A DNA stretch of 64,000 nucleotides, taken from contig NZ_QLYZ01000010.1 of the NCBI RefSeq assembly GCF_003350325.1, positions 62,001 through 126,000 of the forward strand, given 5' to 3'. Position 1 is the stretch's first letter. Each line of letters opens with the position of its first letter. A model generated the notes under the pieces. It worked only from the letters and a program-made list of their open reading frames with translations, had not been told where the DNA came from and searched no databases. Shown piece by piece: positions 9,091-17,664 of the stretch. Source of the stretch: Vibrio rhodolitus (lineage in GTDB: Bacteria > Pseudomonadota > Gammaproteobacteria > Enterobacterales > Vibrionaceae). The translations under genes and the position numbers were made by a program.

Positions 9091-10143
9091 GTGGAAGTTC
9101 GTCATAACTGGACTCATGATGAAGTCAAACAATTGATGCAAAAGCCGTTCATGGATTTGCTTTTTGAAGCGCAGTTAGTGCATCGAAAGTATCAGCAGCA
9201 CAACCATGTACAGGTAAGCACTTTACTCTCAATCAAAACTGGCGCATGCCCAGAAGATTGTAAATATTGTCCACAAAGCGCGCGCTACACGACGGACGTA
9301 GAGAAAGAGCGTTTGATGGAAGTGGAGCGAGTGCTTGATGCTGCGACCAAGGCAAAAAATGCTGGTTCAACGCGTTTTTGTATGGGCGCGGCGTGGAAAA
9401 ACCCTAAACAACGTGATATGCCACATCTAACGCAAATGATAAAAGGCGTGAAAGATATGGGGCTGGAAACCTGTATGACGCTCGGCATGCTAACCCCAGA
9501 TCAAGCACAGCAACTCGCGGACGCCGGTCTTGACTACTACAACCACAACCTTGATACCTCGCCAGAGTTTTACGGCAATATTATTACCACCCGTACTTAC
9601 CAAGATCGTTTAGATACTTTGTCTCATGTGCGTGATGCGGGCATGAAAATTTGCTCTGGTGGCATTATCGGCTTGGGGGAGAGCGCCAGCGATCGCGCTG
9701 GTTTACTTTGTGAGTTGGCAAACTTGCCGACACACCCAGAAAGTGTGCCAATTAACATGTTGGTGAAAGTAAAAGGCACGCCACTAGAGAATGTGGATGA
9801 TGTAGACCCATTTGATTTTGTTCGTTTGATCGCTATTGCCCGTATCATGATGCCAATGTCGGCGGTTCGTTTATCTGCGGGTCGCGAAAATATGAACGAG
9901 CAGATGCAAACCTTGTGCTTTATGGCGGGTGCCAACTCTGTCTTTTATGGCTGTAAATTGTTGACCACGCCGAATCCATCGGAAGATAAAGACATGCAGC
10001 TATTTGCAAAGTTGGGCATTAATAGTCAACAGGTCTCGCAACGACCGGATGAGATTGAGGAAAACGAACTGCTTGATCGCGTGGTTGAGCGAGTTGCCGC
10101 CCGTCCAGCTAAAGATGACCTGTTCTATGACGCAAGCGTTTAA
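9091..10143 (+). CDS. bioB: Biotin synthase
   Basis: A 350-residue radical-SAM enzyme that inserts sulfur into dethiobiotin. The radical 4Fe-4S motif CPEDCKYC is at about residues 52-59; the auxiliary 2Fe-2S ligands are in the FCMGAAW and LETCMTLG segments and the later conserved Arg is in AVRLSAGR. The start is GTG at 9091-9093 with AGGAAG four bases upstream. It is the first gene of bioBFCD and overlaps bioF by 17 bp. Confidence 0.97.
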   Translation: MEVRHNWTHDEVKQLMQKPFMDLLFEAQLVHRKYQQHNHVQVSTLLSIKTGACPEDCKYCPQSARYTTDVEKERLMEVERVLDAATKAKNAGSTRFCMGAAWKNPKQRDMPHLTQMIKGVKDMGLETCMTLGMLTPDQAQQLADAGLDYYNHNLDTSPEFYGNIITTRTYQDRLDTLSHVRDAGMKICSGGIIGLGESASDRAGLLCELANLPTHPESVPINMLVKVKGTPLENVDDVDPFDFVRLIAIARIMMPMSAVRLSAGRENMNEQMQTLCFMAGANSVFYGCKLLTTPNPSEDKDMQLFAKLGINSQQVSQRPDEIEENELLDRVVERVAARPAKDDLFYDASV

Positions 10144-11269
10144 TCAGCGCATTGCTGACAGCCTAGCGCTGCGTAAGCAACAAGGCTTAAATCGCCAAAT
10201 TGCGCCAGTGGCGTTGGGCAATCATCCAGTGTTGTCCTATCAACATGCCAAATACAGCAACTTTTCCAGCAATGACTATCTCGGCTTAGCCGGGGATAAA
10301 GAGTTGGCAACGGCTTGGCAGCAAGGTATTGATCGCTATGGCAATGGTAGCGGTGCATCCCCACTTGTGACGGGGTTTAGCCACGCGCACCAATTATTGG
10401 AAGAAAAGCTCTGCCAATGGCTGGGGTATTCGCGGGCAATCCTGTTTAGTTCAGGGTTTTCTGCCAATCAAGCAATGCTATTTAGTTTGCTCGAAAAGGG
10501 CGATTTACTGCTGCAAGATAAACTTAATCATGCGTCGTTGATGGAAGCGGGTATGTTGTCACCTGCGACAATGAAACGGTTTCAGCATAATGATGTGAGT
10601 AACCTAACTAAGCTGCTGCAATCGAACACCTTAGTGGTCACTGAAGGGGTGTTCAGTATGGATGGCGATACCGCGCCGCTCGCCCAGATTGATCAAGCGA
10701 TTGAAGGCAAAGCTTGGCTCGCTGTCGATGATGCGCACGGTATTGGTGTTTTGGGACATCAAGGTCGGGGCAGCTGCGATGCCGCAGGGATTAAACCGCA
10801 ATTGTTAGTGGTTACCTTTGGCAAAGCGTTTGGTTTATCTGGAGCGGCAATTATGTGCGACCAAGCGACAGGTGATTATTTGACTCAGTTTGCTCGCCAT
10901 CACGTTTACTCCACAGCGATGCCGCCTTCTCAAGCTCATGCTTTGTCTCATGCGGTTGATATGATCACCACGCAGCAATGGCGCAGAGATAAATTAAGCG
11001 AACTTTATTACCACTATGATAAGGCACTGCAAAATGTCGCCGGTTATCAATACACCGAAACACCGATAAAACCGTTTATTGTGGGTCAATCAGATAAAGC
11101 CGTGTTGTTGTCGCAGCAACTCAAATCACGAGGTCAGTGGCTAACCGCGATCCGTCCCCCAACGGTAGCGCAAGGTAAAGCGAGATTGAGGATCACTTTG
11201 ACGGCGAACCACTCGGTACATCAAATCACTCATTTAGCTGATGAGCTAAAAGCATTAATAGATGGTTAA
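10127..11269 (+). CDS. bioF: 8-amino-7-oxononanoate synthase
   Basis: A 380-residue alpha-oxoamine synthase that condenses pimeloyl-ACP with L-alanine to make KAPA, using PLP. Motifs: [11 protein letters not shown] near the N-terminus, [17 protein letters not shown], the cofactor aspartate in [11 protein letters not shown] and the PLP lysine in [12 protein letters not shown]. The start is ATG 10127 ([10 protein letters not shown]), inside the end of bioB; 41 upstream in-frame residues are simply bioB read in another frame. The overlap suggests translational coupling. Confidence 0.96.
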   Translation: MTQAFNQRIADSLALRKQQGLNRQIAPVALGNHPVLSYQHAKYSNFSSNDYLGLAGDKELATAWQQGIDRYGNGSGASPLVTGFSHAHQLLEEKLCQWLGYSRAILFSSGFSANQAMLFSLLEKGDLLLQDKLNHASLMEAGMLSPATMKRFQHNDVSNLTKLLQSNTLVVTEGVFSMDGDTAPLAQIDQAIEGKAWLAVDDAHGIGVLGHQGRGSCDAAGIKPQLLVVTFGKAFGLSGAAIMCDQATGDYLTQFARHHVYSTAMPPSQAHALSHAVDMITTQQWRRDKLSELYYHYDKALQNVAGYQYTETPIKPFIVGQSDKAVLLSQQLKSRGQWLTAIRPPTVAQGKARLRITLTANHSVHQITHLADELKALIDG

Positions 11270-11274
11270 CTCTG

Positions 11275-12087
11275 ATGAATAATGCGCTATTCGTGAATTC
11301 GCAACAGATGGACTTTGCTAATAAACAAGCAATCGCTGATTCGTTTGGCAAAGCGGCAGCAAGCTATGACAAGCATGCTGCGTTTCAGCGTGAAGTCGGC
11401 TCTCGTTTGCTTGATTTATTACCCCAAGATCTTAGTGGTAAACAGGTATTGGATCTTGGTTGCGGTACGGGCTTCTTTAGTCAGCAACTGCTGGCAAGAG
11501 GGGCGCAGGTTATTTGCTGCGACCTGTCGAGTGAAATGTTGCAACAAGCACAAGCCCGTTGTGGTCATCAAGGCATGCAGTACCAGCAAGGTGATGCAGA
11601 ATCACTGCCGTTTGCCGCGCATCAGTTTGATTATGTTTTCTCTAGTTTAGCGCTGCAGTGGTGTGATGATTTGTCGGTGCCGTTGGCAGAAATGCGCCGC
11701 GTTACTCGGCGAGGTGGGAGCGTTGTCTTCTCGACTTTGCTCGATGGTTCACTTAATGAGCTCAAGCAGGCTTGGGCAAAAGTTGACTCATATCAACACG
11801 TCAACGATTTTATAACTGCCAATCAGGTAAAAATTGCGTTAGCGCAAGCTCAGTGTAAAAACCATCACTTAGACTTGCCCACCATAATCGCTTGGTATTC
11901 ATCCGCATTCTCGTTAATGCGTGATTTAAAAGGCATTGGCGCGAACCATGTTCAAGGTCGCTCTCATGGGCTGACGAGTCGCCAATCGCTCAAACGCTTA
12001 GAACATGAGTACCAAAATTTTCAGAATAACCAGCAGGGGCTTGTTCCCGCAACTTACCAAGTTTGTTTGGGGAAAATTAATTTATGA
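11275..12087 (+). CDS. bioC: Malonyl-ACP O-methyltransferase
   Basis: A 270-residue class I SAM methyltransferase that methylates the free carboxyl of malonyl-ACP, disguising it so that fatty acid synthesis can build the pimelate chain. The SAM-binding motif I is [12 protein letters not shown] near residue 60, and the acidic motif II loop is CCDLSSEM. Five bases separate it from bioF and it overlaps bioD by 4 bp (ATGA). The first 11 residues are weakly supported; a start at Met12 (MDFANKQ) is possible. Confidence 0.93.
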   Translation: MNNALFVNSQQMDFANKQAIADSFGKAAASYDKHAAFQREVGSRLLDLLPQDLSGKQVLDLGCGTGFFSQQLLARGAQVICCDLSSEMLQQAQARCGHQGMQYQQGDAESLPFAAHQFDYVFSSLALQWCDDLSVPLAEMRRVTRRGGSVVFSTLLDGSLNELKQAWAKVDSYQHVNDFITANQVKIALAQAQCKNHHLDLPTIIAWYSSAFSLMRDLKGIGANHVQGRSHGLTSRQSLKRLEHEYQNFQNNQQGLVPATYQVCLGKINL

Positions 12088-12764
12088 TCGACGCATTTTT
12101 TATTGCTGGTACGGATACCGATGTAGGCAAAACAGTCGCTTCTAAAGCAATTTTGAACGCTTTAAAAGAGAGAGGTTTGAATACCATTGGCTATAAACCG
12201 GTTGCCGCTGGCAGTGAAAAAACTGAACAAGGTATGCGTAACTCTGACGCGCTTTATCTACAAGCGGCAGCGACGGTAGAAGTGGCATATGATGACGTTA
12301 ATCCGTATGCACTTGAACTGCCAGCTTCACCGCACATCGCAGCAAAGCGTGAAGATGTAGTCATTGATTACGATGTGTTAAGTGACAAATTGGCGCAGCA
12401 CAAACAAAACTCAGACATCGTACTGGTTGAAGGTGCCGGTGGTTGGCGTGTGCCAGTTTCAGATACCGATTGTCTATCAAGCTGGGTACAGCGTGAAGAT
12501 TTGCCTGTAGTTTTGGTGGTTGGGATTAAGCTAGGCTGTTTGAGCCATGCGTTACTGACTCTTGATGCAATCAAAGCAGATGGATTAAAAGTCGCAGGTT
12601 GGGTTGCTAACCGTATTAATCCAGGTACTGAGCACTACGCTGAAATTATTGAGATGTTAGAGCAGAAGATCGATGCACCAAAGATCGGTGAAATTCCTTA
12701 CGTGCCAAGTGTGAAGCGTAAAGAACTGGCAAAATATATCGATGTCACCCCGTTAGTGGGGTAA
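12084..12764 (+). CDS. bioD: Dethiobiotin synthetase
   Basis: A 226-residue P-loop ATPase that closes the ureido ring of dethiobiotin from DAPA, CO2 and ATP. The P-loop is GTDTDVGKT at residues 9-17; the substrate-binding [10 protein letters not shown] and the [10 protein letters not shown] motif follow. It is the last gene of bioBFCD and is followed closely by a strong terminator. Confidence 0.96.
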   Translation: MIDAFFIAGTDTDVGKTVASKAILNALKERGLNTIGYKPVAAGSEKTEQGMRNSDALYLQAAATVEVAYDDVNPYALELPASPHIAAKREDVVIDYDVLSDKLAQHKQNSDIVLVEGAGGWRVPVSDTDCLSSWVQREDLPVVLVVGIKLGCLSHALLTLDAIKADGLKVAGWVANRINPGTEHYAEIIEMLEQKIDAPKIGEIPYVPSVKRKELAKYIDVTPLVG

Positions 12765-12783
12765 TTACTTTCCTAACCAAGAA

Positions 12784-12809
12784 AAAGAGCTGCCAATTGG
12801 CAGCTCTTT
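12784..12809. terminator. Bidirectional terminator after bioD
   Basis: A perfect palindrome, AAAGAGCTGCC / GGCAGCTCTTT around AATT, with A and T tracts outside. It separates bioD from the convergent small gene at 12825. Confidence 0.88.
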
Positions 12810-12824
12810 CAATTTCAATTCAGA

Positions 12825-12992
12825 CTACTTGTCGCTGTTCAAACCCATCAAGGCAGATTGAGTTTCCGCGACTCTTTGTTGCATAGCGTGCTCTGACGAG
12901 ATCCCTAACTGCTGCTTGGCTTCTTCTTCTGAAATACCGAGATGACAACATAACAAATCGATTGCCATTTGGTAGTTGCTTGTTTCAACCAT
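12825..12992 (-). CDS. Small hypothetical protein, 55 residues
   Basis: Starts MVETSNYQMAIDLLCCHLGI and ends LMGLNSDK. ATG at 12990-12992 is preceded by a strong AGGAAGAG ribosome site. The product looks helical: a first amphipathic helix with a Cys-Cys pair at residues 15-16, an ISEEEAKQQLGIS turn-helix and a third helix, loosely reminiscent of a three-helix or UBA-like bundle. No function can be assigned. From memory an equivalent small gene occurs between bioD and htpX in other vibrios. Confidence 0.72.
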   Translation of the reverse strand: MVETSNYQMAIDLLCCHLGISEEEAKQQLGISSEHAMQQRVAETQSALMGLNSDK

Positions 12993-13316
12993 GAGCTCTT
13001 CCTATCTAGACGTTGTTTCGTTCCTGCTGTAAATCTAGCAGCTTTTTGACGGGTCACAATTCGACCAAAGTCTAACTTAAATGTGTCAATTATCCCCAGT
13101 GATGCAACACTCGGATAGGTAACTATTAGTCAGGTTGAAAACAAGTGTATCAATTTGCTTCTAATACTTGTGTTTAGTGTGATTCGTCTATATCTATGTG
13201 CTAGCCTAGGGGTTAGCGGAGTTTAGTTGACTAAAGGCTAATACCTTCGTACATAAAGGCGATTATGTTGTCATAATCAAGCCACAAAAAAGAGCTTCCT
13301 GTTTCGGAGAAAAGTA
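12993..13316. other. Intergenic region upstream of htpX
   Basis: 324 bp between the divergent small gene and htpX. It holds an inverted repeat GATTATG-TTGT-CATAATC at 13261-13278, which could be an operator or an mRNA hairpin 39 bp before the htpX start, and a weak five-base-pair hairpin with T5 near 13027-13047. I see no convincing sigma-32 promoter and no gene. Confidence 0.5.
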
Positions 13317-14189
13317 ATGAAGCGAGTAATGTTATTCCTTGCAACAAACTTAGCTGTTGTTCTGGTGCTAAGCGTTGTTCTGAATATTGTTTATGCTGTC
13401 ACTGGTATGCAGCCTGGTAGCCTATCTGGCTTGCTGGTTATGGCGGCTGTGTTTGGTTTTGGTGGTTCATTTATCTCTTTGATGATGTCAAAGGGGATGG
13501 CGCTACGCTCTGTGGGCGGTATGGTTATCGAAAGCCCTCGCAACGAAACAGAGCACTGGTTGCTTGAGACGGTTCGCCGTCAATCACAACAAGTGGGCAT
13601 TGGTATGCCAACGGTTGCGATCTACGACTCTGCGGATATCAACGCGTTTGCTACAGGTGCAAAACGTGATGATTCGCTTGTTGCTGTTTCAACGGGTTTG
13701 TTGCACAACATGACGCGTGATGAAGCCGAAGCGGTTCTAGCGCACGAAGTGAGCCACATTGCTAATGGTGACATGGTAACCATGACGCTAATGCAAGGTG
13801 TGGTGAACACCTTTGTAATCTTTCTATCGCGCTTTATCGCCAACATCGTCTCGTCAAACAACAGTGACGAAGAGGGTGAAGGCGGTAGCAACATGATGGT
13901 GTACTTCGGTGTCTCTATGGTGCTTGAACTAGTATTCGGTTTCCTAGCAAGCTTTATCACTATGTGGTACAGCCGTCATCGTGAGTTTCACGCTGATGCA
14001 GGCGCGGCAAGTCTAGTAGGTAAAGAGAAGATGATTGCTGCTCTTGAGCGCTTAAAGATGAGTCACGAGTCTCAGCTTGAAGGTTCTATGATGGCATTTG
14101 GTATCAATGGCAAGCGTTCTATGACTGAACTACTGATGAGCCATCCACCGCTAGATAAGCGCATTGCAGCGCTGCGTAGCGGTCTATAA
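13317..14189 (+). CDS. htpX: Membrane-bound zinc metalloprotease HtpX
   Basis: A 290-residue M48B protease of the inner membrane that degrades misfolded membrane proteins together with FtsH. Two N-terminal transmembrane helices (about 4-26 and 35-57) precede the catalytic HEVSH zinc motif near residue 143. Two further hydrophobic segments follow (about 158-178 and 196-217), then the EFHADAGAA motif that supplies the third zinc ligand. ATG 13317 with GGAG ten bases upstream. Length matches E. coli HtpX (293). Confidence 0.96.
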   Translation: MKRVMLFLATNLAVVLVLSVVLNIVYAVTGMQPGSLSGLLVMAAVFGFGGSFISLMMSKGMALRSVGGMVIESPRNETEHWLLETVRRQSQQVGIGMPTVAIYDSADINAFATGAKRDDSLVAVSTGLLHNMTRDEAEAVLAHEVSHIANGDMVTMTLMQGVVNTFVIFLSRFIANIVSSNNSDEEGEGGSNMMVYFGVSMVLELVFGFLASFITMWYSRHREFHADAGAASLVGKEKMIAALERLKMSHESQLEGSMMAFGINGKRSMTELLMSHPPLDKRIAALRSGL

Positions 14190-14244
14190 TTGTTGCTTTG
14201 TGGCTAATAATTAGATACCAAAGTTAATACACTAAATTTGTTAC

Positions 14245-14276
14245 AAAAGGCTTGGATTTTTATCCAAGCCTTTTTT
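14245..14276 (+). terminator. Rho-independent terminator after htpX
   Basis: AAAAGGCTTGGAT / ATCCAAGCCTTTTTT hairpin with a TTTT loop. It isolates htpX from the lipid operon that starts at 14406. Confidence 0.88.
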
Positions 14277-14311
14277 GATCCAATCAGAAAAACATCCGTA
14301 AACTGAAATAA

Positions 14312-14337
14312 GTTATACAAAAAATAATTTGTACAAC
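14312..14337. promoter_or_regulatory. Palindromic operator 1 of the lipid-modification operon
   Basis: GTTATACAAA (14312-14321), six bases, then TTTGTACAAC (14328-14337): arms complementary at 9 of 10 positions. The cores TATACA and TGTACA resemble half-sites reported for LitR/CarH-type MerR regulators. Same motif repeats 52 bp downstream. The regulator is inferred. Confidence 0.6.
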
Positions 14338-14363
14338 TTTTTGATATGTTCTAGAGTGAACAT

Positions 14364-14390
14364 GTTATACAAAAAATATTTGTGTACAAT
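14364..14390. promoter_or_regulatory. Palindromic operator 2 of the lipid-modification operon
   Basis: GTTATACAAA (14364-14373), seven bases, then TGTGTACAAT (14381-14390). It is nearly identical to operator 1 and ends 15 bp before the first start codon. It overlaps a plausible promoter (TTGATA 14341-14346, 18-base spacer, TTATAC 14365-14370), which would suit direct control of RNA polymerase. Confidence 0.55.
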
Positions 14391-14405
14391 TTATCGGAGT
14401 TTCTC

Positions 14406-14825
14406 ATGGACGTAGCGACAGTCGGTTCAGTTTATCAGCAATTAAATAAGTCCAATCTTCATCTGCTTAACGACGTTTATCATCCAAACGTTGTGTTCGA
14501 AGATGCCGCCCACCGTCTTGAAGGTTGGGTGGAGCTTAAACGCTATTTTGACTCTCTATATCGCAACGTCGACCGTTGCCAATTCAACATTCAAGAGCAG
14601 CAGCAACTTGGTGATAGCGGCTTTATCACATGGACGATGGAGCTCAAACATCCCAAACTGCAAAAAGGTGCCACCATCTTTGTAAATGGTGTTAGCCATC
14701 TTAAATTTTCGGAAGGTCGAGTCATCTATCATAGAGACTATTTTGACCTTGGTGAGATGCTCTACGAGAACCTGCCTTTACTGGGCTCAATCGTCAAAAC
14801 AATTAAGTCGAGGCTAGGCGAATGA
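14406..14825 (+). CDS. SnoaL-like (NTF2-fold) protein, first gene of lipid operon
   Basis: A 139-residue protein of the NTF2/SnoaL-like fold. Starts MDVATVGSVYQQ; ATG 14406 is preceded by CGGAG. Supporting signs are the N-terminal helix, the YHPNVVFEDAAHRLEGW segment and the HYF-like strands (VIYHRDYFDLGEMLYENLP). SnoaL-like proteins are small cyclases/isomerases or polyketide-type binding proteins, but catalysis is not provable here. It overlaps the SDR gene by 4 bp (ATGA) and is always a candidate partner of that oxidoreductase. It would handle a fatty acyl intermediate in the pathway I propose; this is inference. Confidence 0.8.
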   Translation: MDVATVGSVYQQLNKSNLHLLNDVYHPNVVFEDAAHRLEGWVELKRYFDSLYRNVDRCQFNIQEQQQLGDSGFITWTMELKHPKLQKGATIFVNGVSHLKFSEGRVIYHRDYFDLGEMLYENLPLLGSIVKTIKSRLGE

Positions 14826-15547
14826 GTACAGTTCTGATCACAGGGGCGACGTCTGGTATCGGGCTTCAGCTTGCAAAAGATTATTTGGCAAACGGTGACA
14901 GTGTAGTAGTTTGCGGTCGCAATCCATTTGCCTTGCAAAGCTTAGTGCAAGACCAAATCAACGCTGAAGCATTGCAGTTTGACATCACAAACGCTGAGGC
15001 GACCAAGCAGGCGCTCAGTACGATGCAGTCACAGCCGAATGTTTGGATTTTTAACGCCGGTAATTGTGAATATATCGAAAAAGGCGAGATTGATAGCGAA
15101 CTAATAAAGCGTGTGTTTGAAGCTAATTTCTTGGGCTTAGTCAATTCACTTCAAGCTTCGCAAGTCCACTTTAAACCGGGTGATCAAGTAGTGGTGATCG
15201 GTTCCATTTCCAGCGAAGTCGCGTTACCGCGCGCAGAAGCCTATGGTGCATCCAAAGCGGCAGTGAGCTACCTTGCCCGAACCTTGCAGATGACGCTCAA
15301 ACCTAAGCAGATCGACGTCACGGTTGTTTATCCCGGCTTTGTTAAGACCCCACTCACTGACAAAAACACATTTGACATGCCCATGATTGTAAGTGCAGAA
15401 GAGGCATCGGTCGCGATTCGCAAAGGGATAGAAAAACGTCAGGCTTATATCTATTTCCCAACTCGATTTACATCGATTTTAAGATTAATTGGCTTATTAC
15501 CTTATCGTTGGCAAAACGCTTTGAGCGCTAAGTTGCTAAAAGGGTAA
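14822..15547 (+). CDS. Short-chain dehydrogenase/reductase in lipid operon
   Basis: A 241-residue classical SDR. The cofactor-binding TGATSGIG is at residues 7-14, the NAG motif in IFNAGN near 78, the catalytic Ser in VIGSISS near 127 and the YGASK motif with Tyr141 and Lys145. It would oxidise or reduce an alcohol/ketone on an unidentified substrate using NAD(P). The C-terminal segment (RFTSILRLIGLLPYRWQNAL) is hydrophobic, suggesting membrane association. An SDR is also part of the analogous Rhodobacter locus as I remember it. Confidence 0.88.
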   Translation: MSTVLITGATSGIGLQLAKDYLANGDSVVVCGRNPFALQSLVQDQINAEALQFDITNAEATKQALSTMQSQPNVWIFNAGNCEYIEKGEIDSELIKRVFEANFLGLVNSLQASQVHFKPGDQVVVIGSISSEVALPRAEAYGASKAAVSYLARTLQMTLKPKQIDVTVVYPGFVKTPLTDKNTFDMPMIVSAEEASVAIRKGIEKRQAYIYFPTRFTSILRLIGLLPYRWQNALSAKLLKG

Positions 15548-15605
15548 TTCTCCCGATTAGCTGATGACCACAGTTAAAGATTCAAAGGATAGAGGAAGAA
15601 TAATA

Positions 15606-16895
15606 ATGAAAATCGCAATTATCGGTACTGGAATATCTGGACTAACTTGTGGTTACTACCTACATAAGCAACATGATATTACTTTGTTTGAAGCTAATGA
15701 TTATATTGGCGGTCATACTGCCACCATCGATGTTGAACTTGATGGTAAAAGTTACGCAGTAGATACCGGCTTTATTGTTTACAACGACAGAACCTATCCT
15801 AACTTCATCAAGATGATGAACGAAGTAGGCGTTGAAGGTTTAGCAACGCAAATGAGTTTCTCTGTTGCAAATAAAACCAATGGTTTGGAATATAACGGGC
15901 ACACCATTTCCACTCTTTTTGCGCAAAAGCGCAACTGGCTTAACCCCAAATTCTACAAATTCATCCTTGAGATCTTACGCTTTAACAAACTTGTTAGAGA
16001 ACGAGCGGAACAACAGCAACTTTCTGCCAGTGAAGAAGAGAAAACCCTAGGCGAATTTTTGACTGAGCATGGTTTTAGTGATTATTTCAGCGATAACTAT
16101 ATCTTGCCGATGGGCGCTGCAATATGGTCCTCTACCTTAGCAGACATGCGCGCTTTTCCGCTCGGCTTCTTTGCACGTTTTTTCCTGAATCATGGTTTAC
16201 TGGATGTAGTTAACCGACCTCAATGGTACGTGATTAAAGGTGGCTCAAAGCAATATATTCCGGCGTTGACTCAAGGCTTTGCTGACCGAATTTTGCTTAA
16301 CTCACCAGTTGAACGTGTAACGAGAGATGCAAGCGGCGTGAATATTACTGTGAACGGACAAACTCAGCGTTTTGATCAGGTGATATTTGCCTGTCACAGT
16401 GACCAAGCCTTGGAATTACTCGCCGATGCCTCGTCTGACGAGCAGAAAGTGTTGGCGCCTCTGGCATATCAAAGCAATGAAGTAGTGCTGCATACTGACG
16501 TTAGTTTGCTGCCTAAACGACAAGCCGCTTGGGCGTCTTGGAATTACCGTCTCAATGGTGGCGATGGCGAACAGCTCGCTCCGCCGACTCTAACTTACAA
16601 TATGAATATTCTTCAGCACATCGACAGCCCACACACCTTCTGCGTGTCATTAAACAGTGCTGACCTTATTGATAGTGAGAAAATCTTAAGAACGTTTAAT
16701 TACAGTCATCCAGTTTTCACTACTGAGTCGATGGCAGCGCAAAAACAGCGTCAAGTTATCAACGGCGAACAACATACTTGGTTCTGTGGTGCTTATTGGT
16801 ACAACGGTTTTCACGAAGATGGCGTGCGCAGTGCAGTTGATATTGTAGAAGCATTCAAGAGCATGCCAGACAAGATTGTTAAAGGAGCAGCGTAG
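15606..16895 (+). CDS. FAD-dependent amine-oxidase-like protein, UfaD-like candidate
   Basis: A 429-residue flavoprotein. The dinucleotide-binding motif GTGISGLTCGYYL is at the extreme N-terminus, followed by the second FAD contact (LFEANDYIGGHT) and the DTGFIVYNDRTYPNF segment typical of the NAD(P)-binding/flavin amine oxidase group often annotated as cyclopropane-fatty-acid related. Start is ATG 15606 (MKIAIIG) with GAGGAAG upstream; 14 earlier codons lack family likeness. The next gene begins at the base after its TAG. In Rhodobacter a similar flavoprotein (UfaD) desaturates a methyl fatty acid on the way to furan fatty acids; equivalence here is inferred. Confidence 0.85.
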   Translation: MKIAIIGTGISGLTCGYYLHKQHDITLFEANDYIGGHTATIDVELDGKSYAVDTGFIVYNDRTYPNFIKMMNEVGVEGLATQMSFSVANKTNGLEYNGHTISTLFAQKRNWLNPKFYKFILEILRFNKLVRERAEQQQLSASEEEKTLGEFLTEHGFSDYFSDNYILPMGAAIWSSTLADMRAFPLGFFARFFLNHGLLDVVNRPQWYVIKGGSKQYIPALTQGFADRILLNSPVERVTRDASGVNITVNGQTQRFDQVIFACHSDQALELLADASSDEQKVLAPLAYQSNEVVLHTDVSLLPKRQAAWASWNYRLNGGDGEQLAPPTLTYNMNILQHIDSPHTFCVSLNSADLIDSEKILRTFNYSHPVFTTESMAAQKQRQVINGEQHTWFCGAYWYNGFHEDGVRSAVDIVEAFKSMPDKIVKGAA

Positions 16896-17660
16896 ATGAA
16901 CAGCTCGCTTCTTGTTGGGACAGTGCGGCACAGACGTTTTACGCCAGTTAAGCATTCCCTTAACTATCCGCTATTTATGCCATGCTTAGATTTGGACGAG
17001 CTAGATAGCGTTTTCAACCAAGTTTGGGGATTGGGTGACAAATGGTGGCACTGGGCGCGCTTTCGCCGTCAAGACTACCTTGGAACCGGTGATTTAAAAC
17101 GTGCAGTACTGGATAAAATTTTTGAGCTAACTGGCGAGAGGATTGTGAGCGGTCGTGTCGAAGCTGTTGTGCATTTACGTTACCTCGGTATTTACTTCAG
17201 TCCGGTCAATTTTTATTACGTCTACAATGAGCAAAACCAATGGCGCTATTTATTGGCAGAGGTGAGCAATACCCCTTGGAATGAGCGCCATTACTACGCC
17301 ATTCCAGCCAGTGAAGATGGGCGTTTTGAACATCAAAAAGCCTTTCATGTCTCGCCATTTAATCCGGTTGAACAGCGATATAAATGGCGAGTGAAACCTC
17401 TTAACAAGCGTTTACATGTTCATCTTGAGTGTCATCGAGACAACAAAGAGTTCGATGCGACACTTTCGATGCAGAAACAATCGCTTGGTGGCTACGCTCT
17501 AACAAAAAAACTGATCGCCACGCCAGCGATGGCAGTAAAAGTCACCACAGGAATATATTGGCATGCGCTAAAGTTGTGGATCAAAGGCGCACCATTTTAC
17601 TCACATCCCAAATATCAGCAAAGTTCTGACCACAGCAGTAACAGTAGCAAAGGAGCATAG
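16896..17660 (+). CDS. DUF1365 family protein
   Basis: A 254-residue protein. It begins MNSSLLVGTVRHRRFTPVKH, the characteristic opening of DUF1365, and contains the conserved YLGIYFSPVNFYYVY and EVSNTPWNERHYY segments and an HVSPFNP motif. The family is nearly always encoded between this type of flavin oxidase and a CFA-synthase-like methyltransferase, so a role in the same fatty acid modification is likely, but its chemistry is not known to me. Start codon abuts the previous stop; AAAGGAG lies upstream. Confidence 0.88.
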   Translation: MNSSLLVGTVRHRRFTPVKHSLNYPLFMPCLDLDELDSVFNQVWGLGDKWWHWARFRRQDYLGTGDLKRAVLDKIFELTGERIVSGRVEAVVHLRYLGIYFSPVNFYYVYNEQNQWRYLLAEVSNTPWNERHYYAIPASEDGRFEHQKAFHVSPFNPVEQRYKWRVKPLNKRLHVHLECHRDNKEFDATLSMQKQSLGGYALTKKLIATPAMAVKVTTGIYWHALKLWIKGAPFYSHPKYQQSSDHSSNSSKGA

Positions 17661-17664
17661 GAAG

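Noticed and set aside
13023-13047. Small hairpin with T5 between the 55-residue gene and htpX
   Set aside because: Only a five-base-pair stem and no upstream plus-strand gene to terminate.
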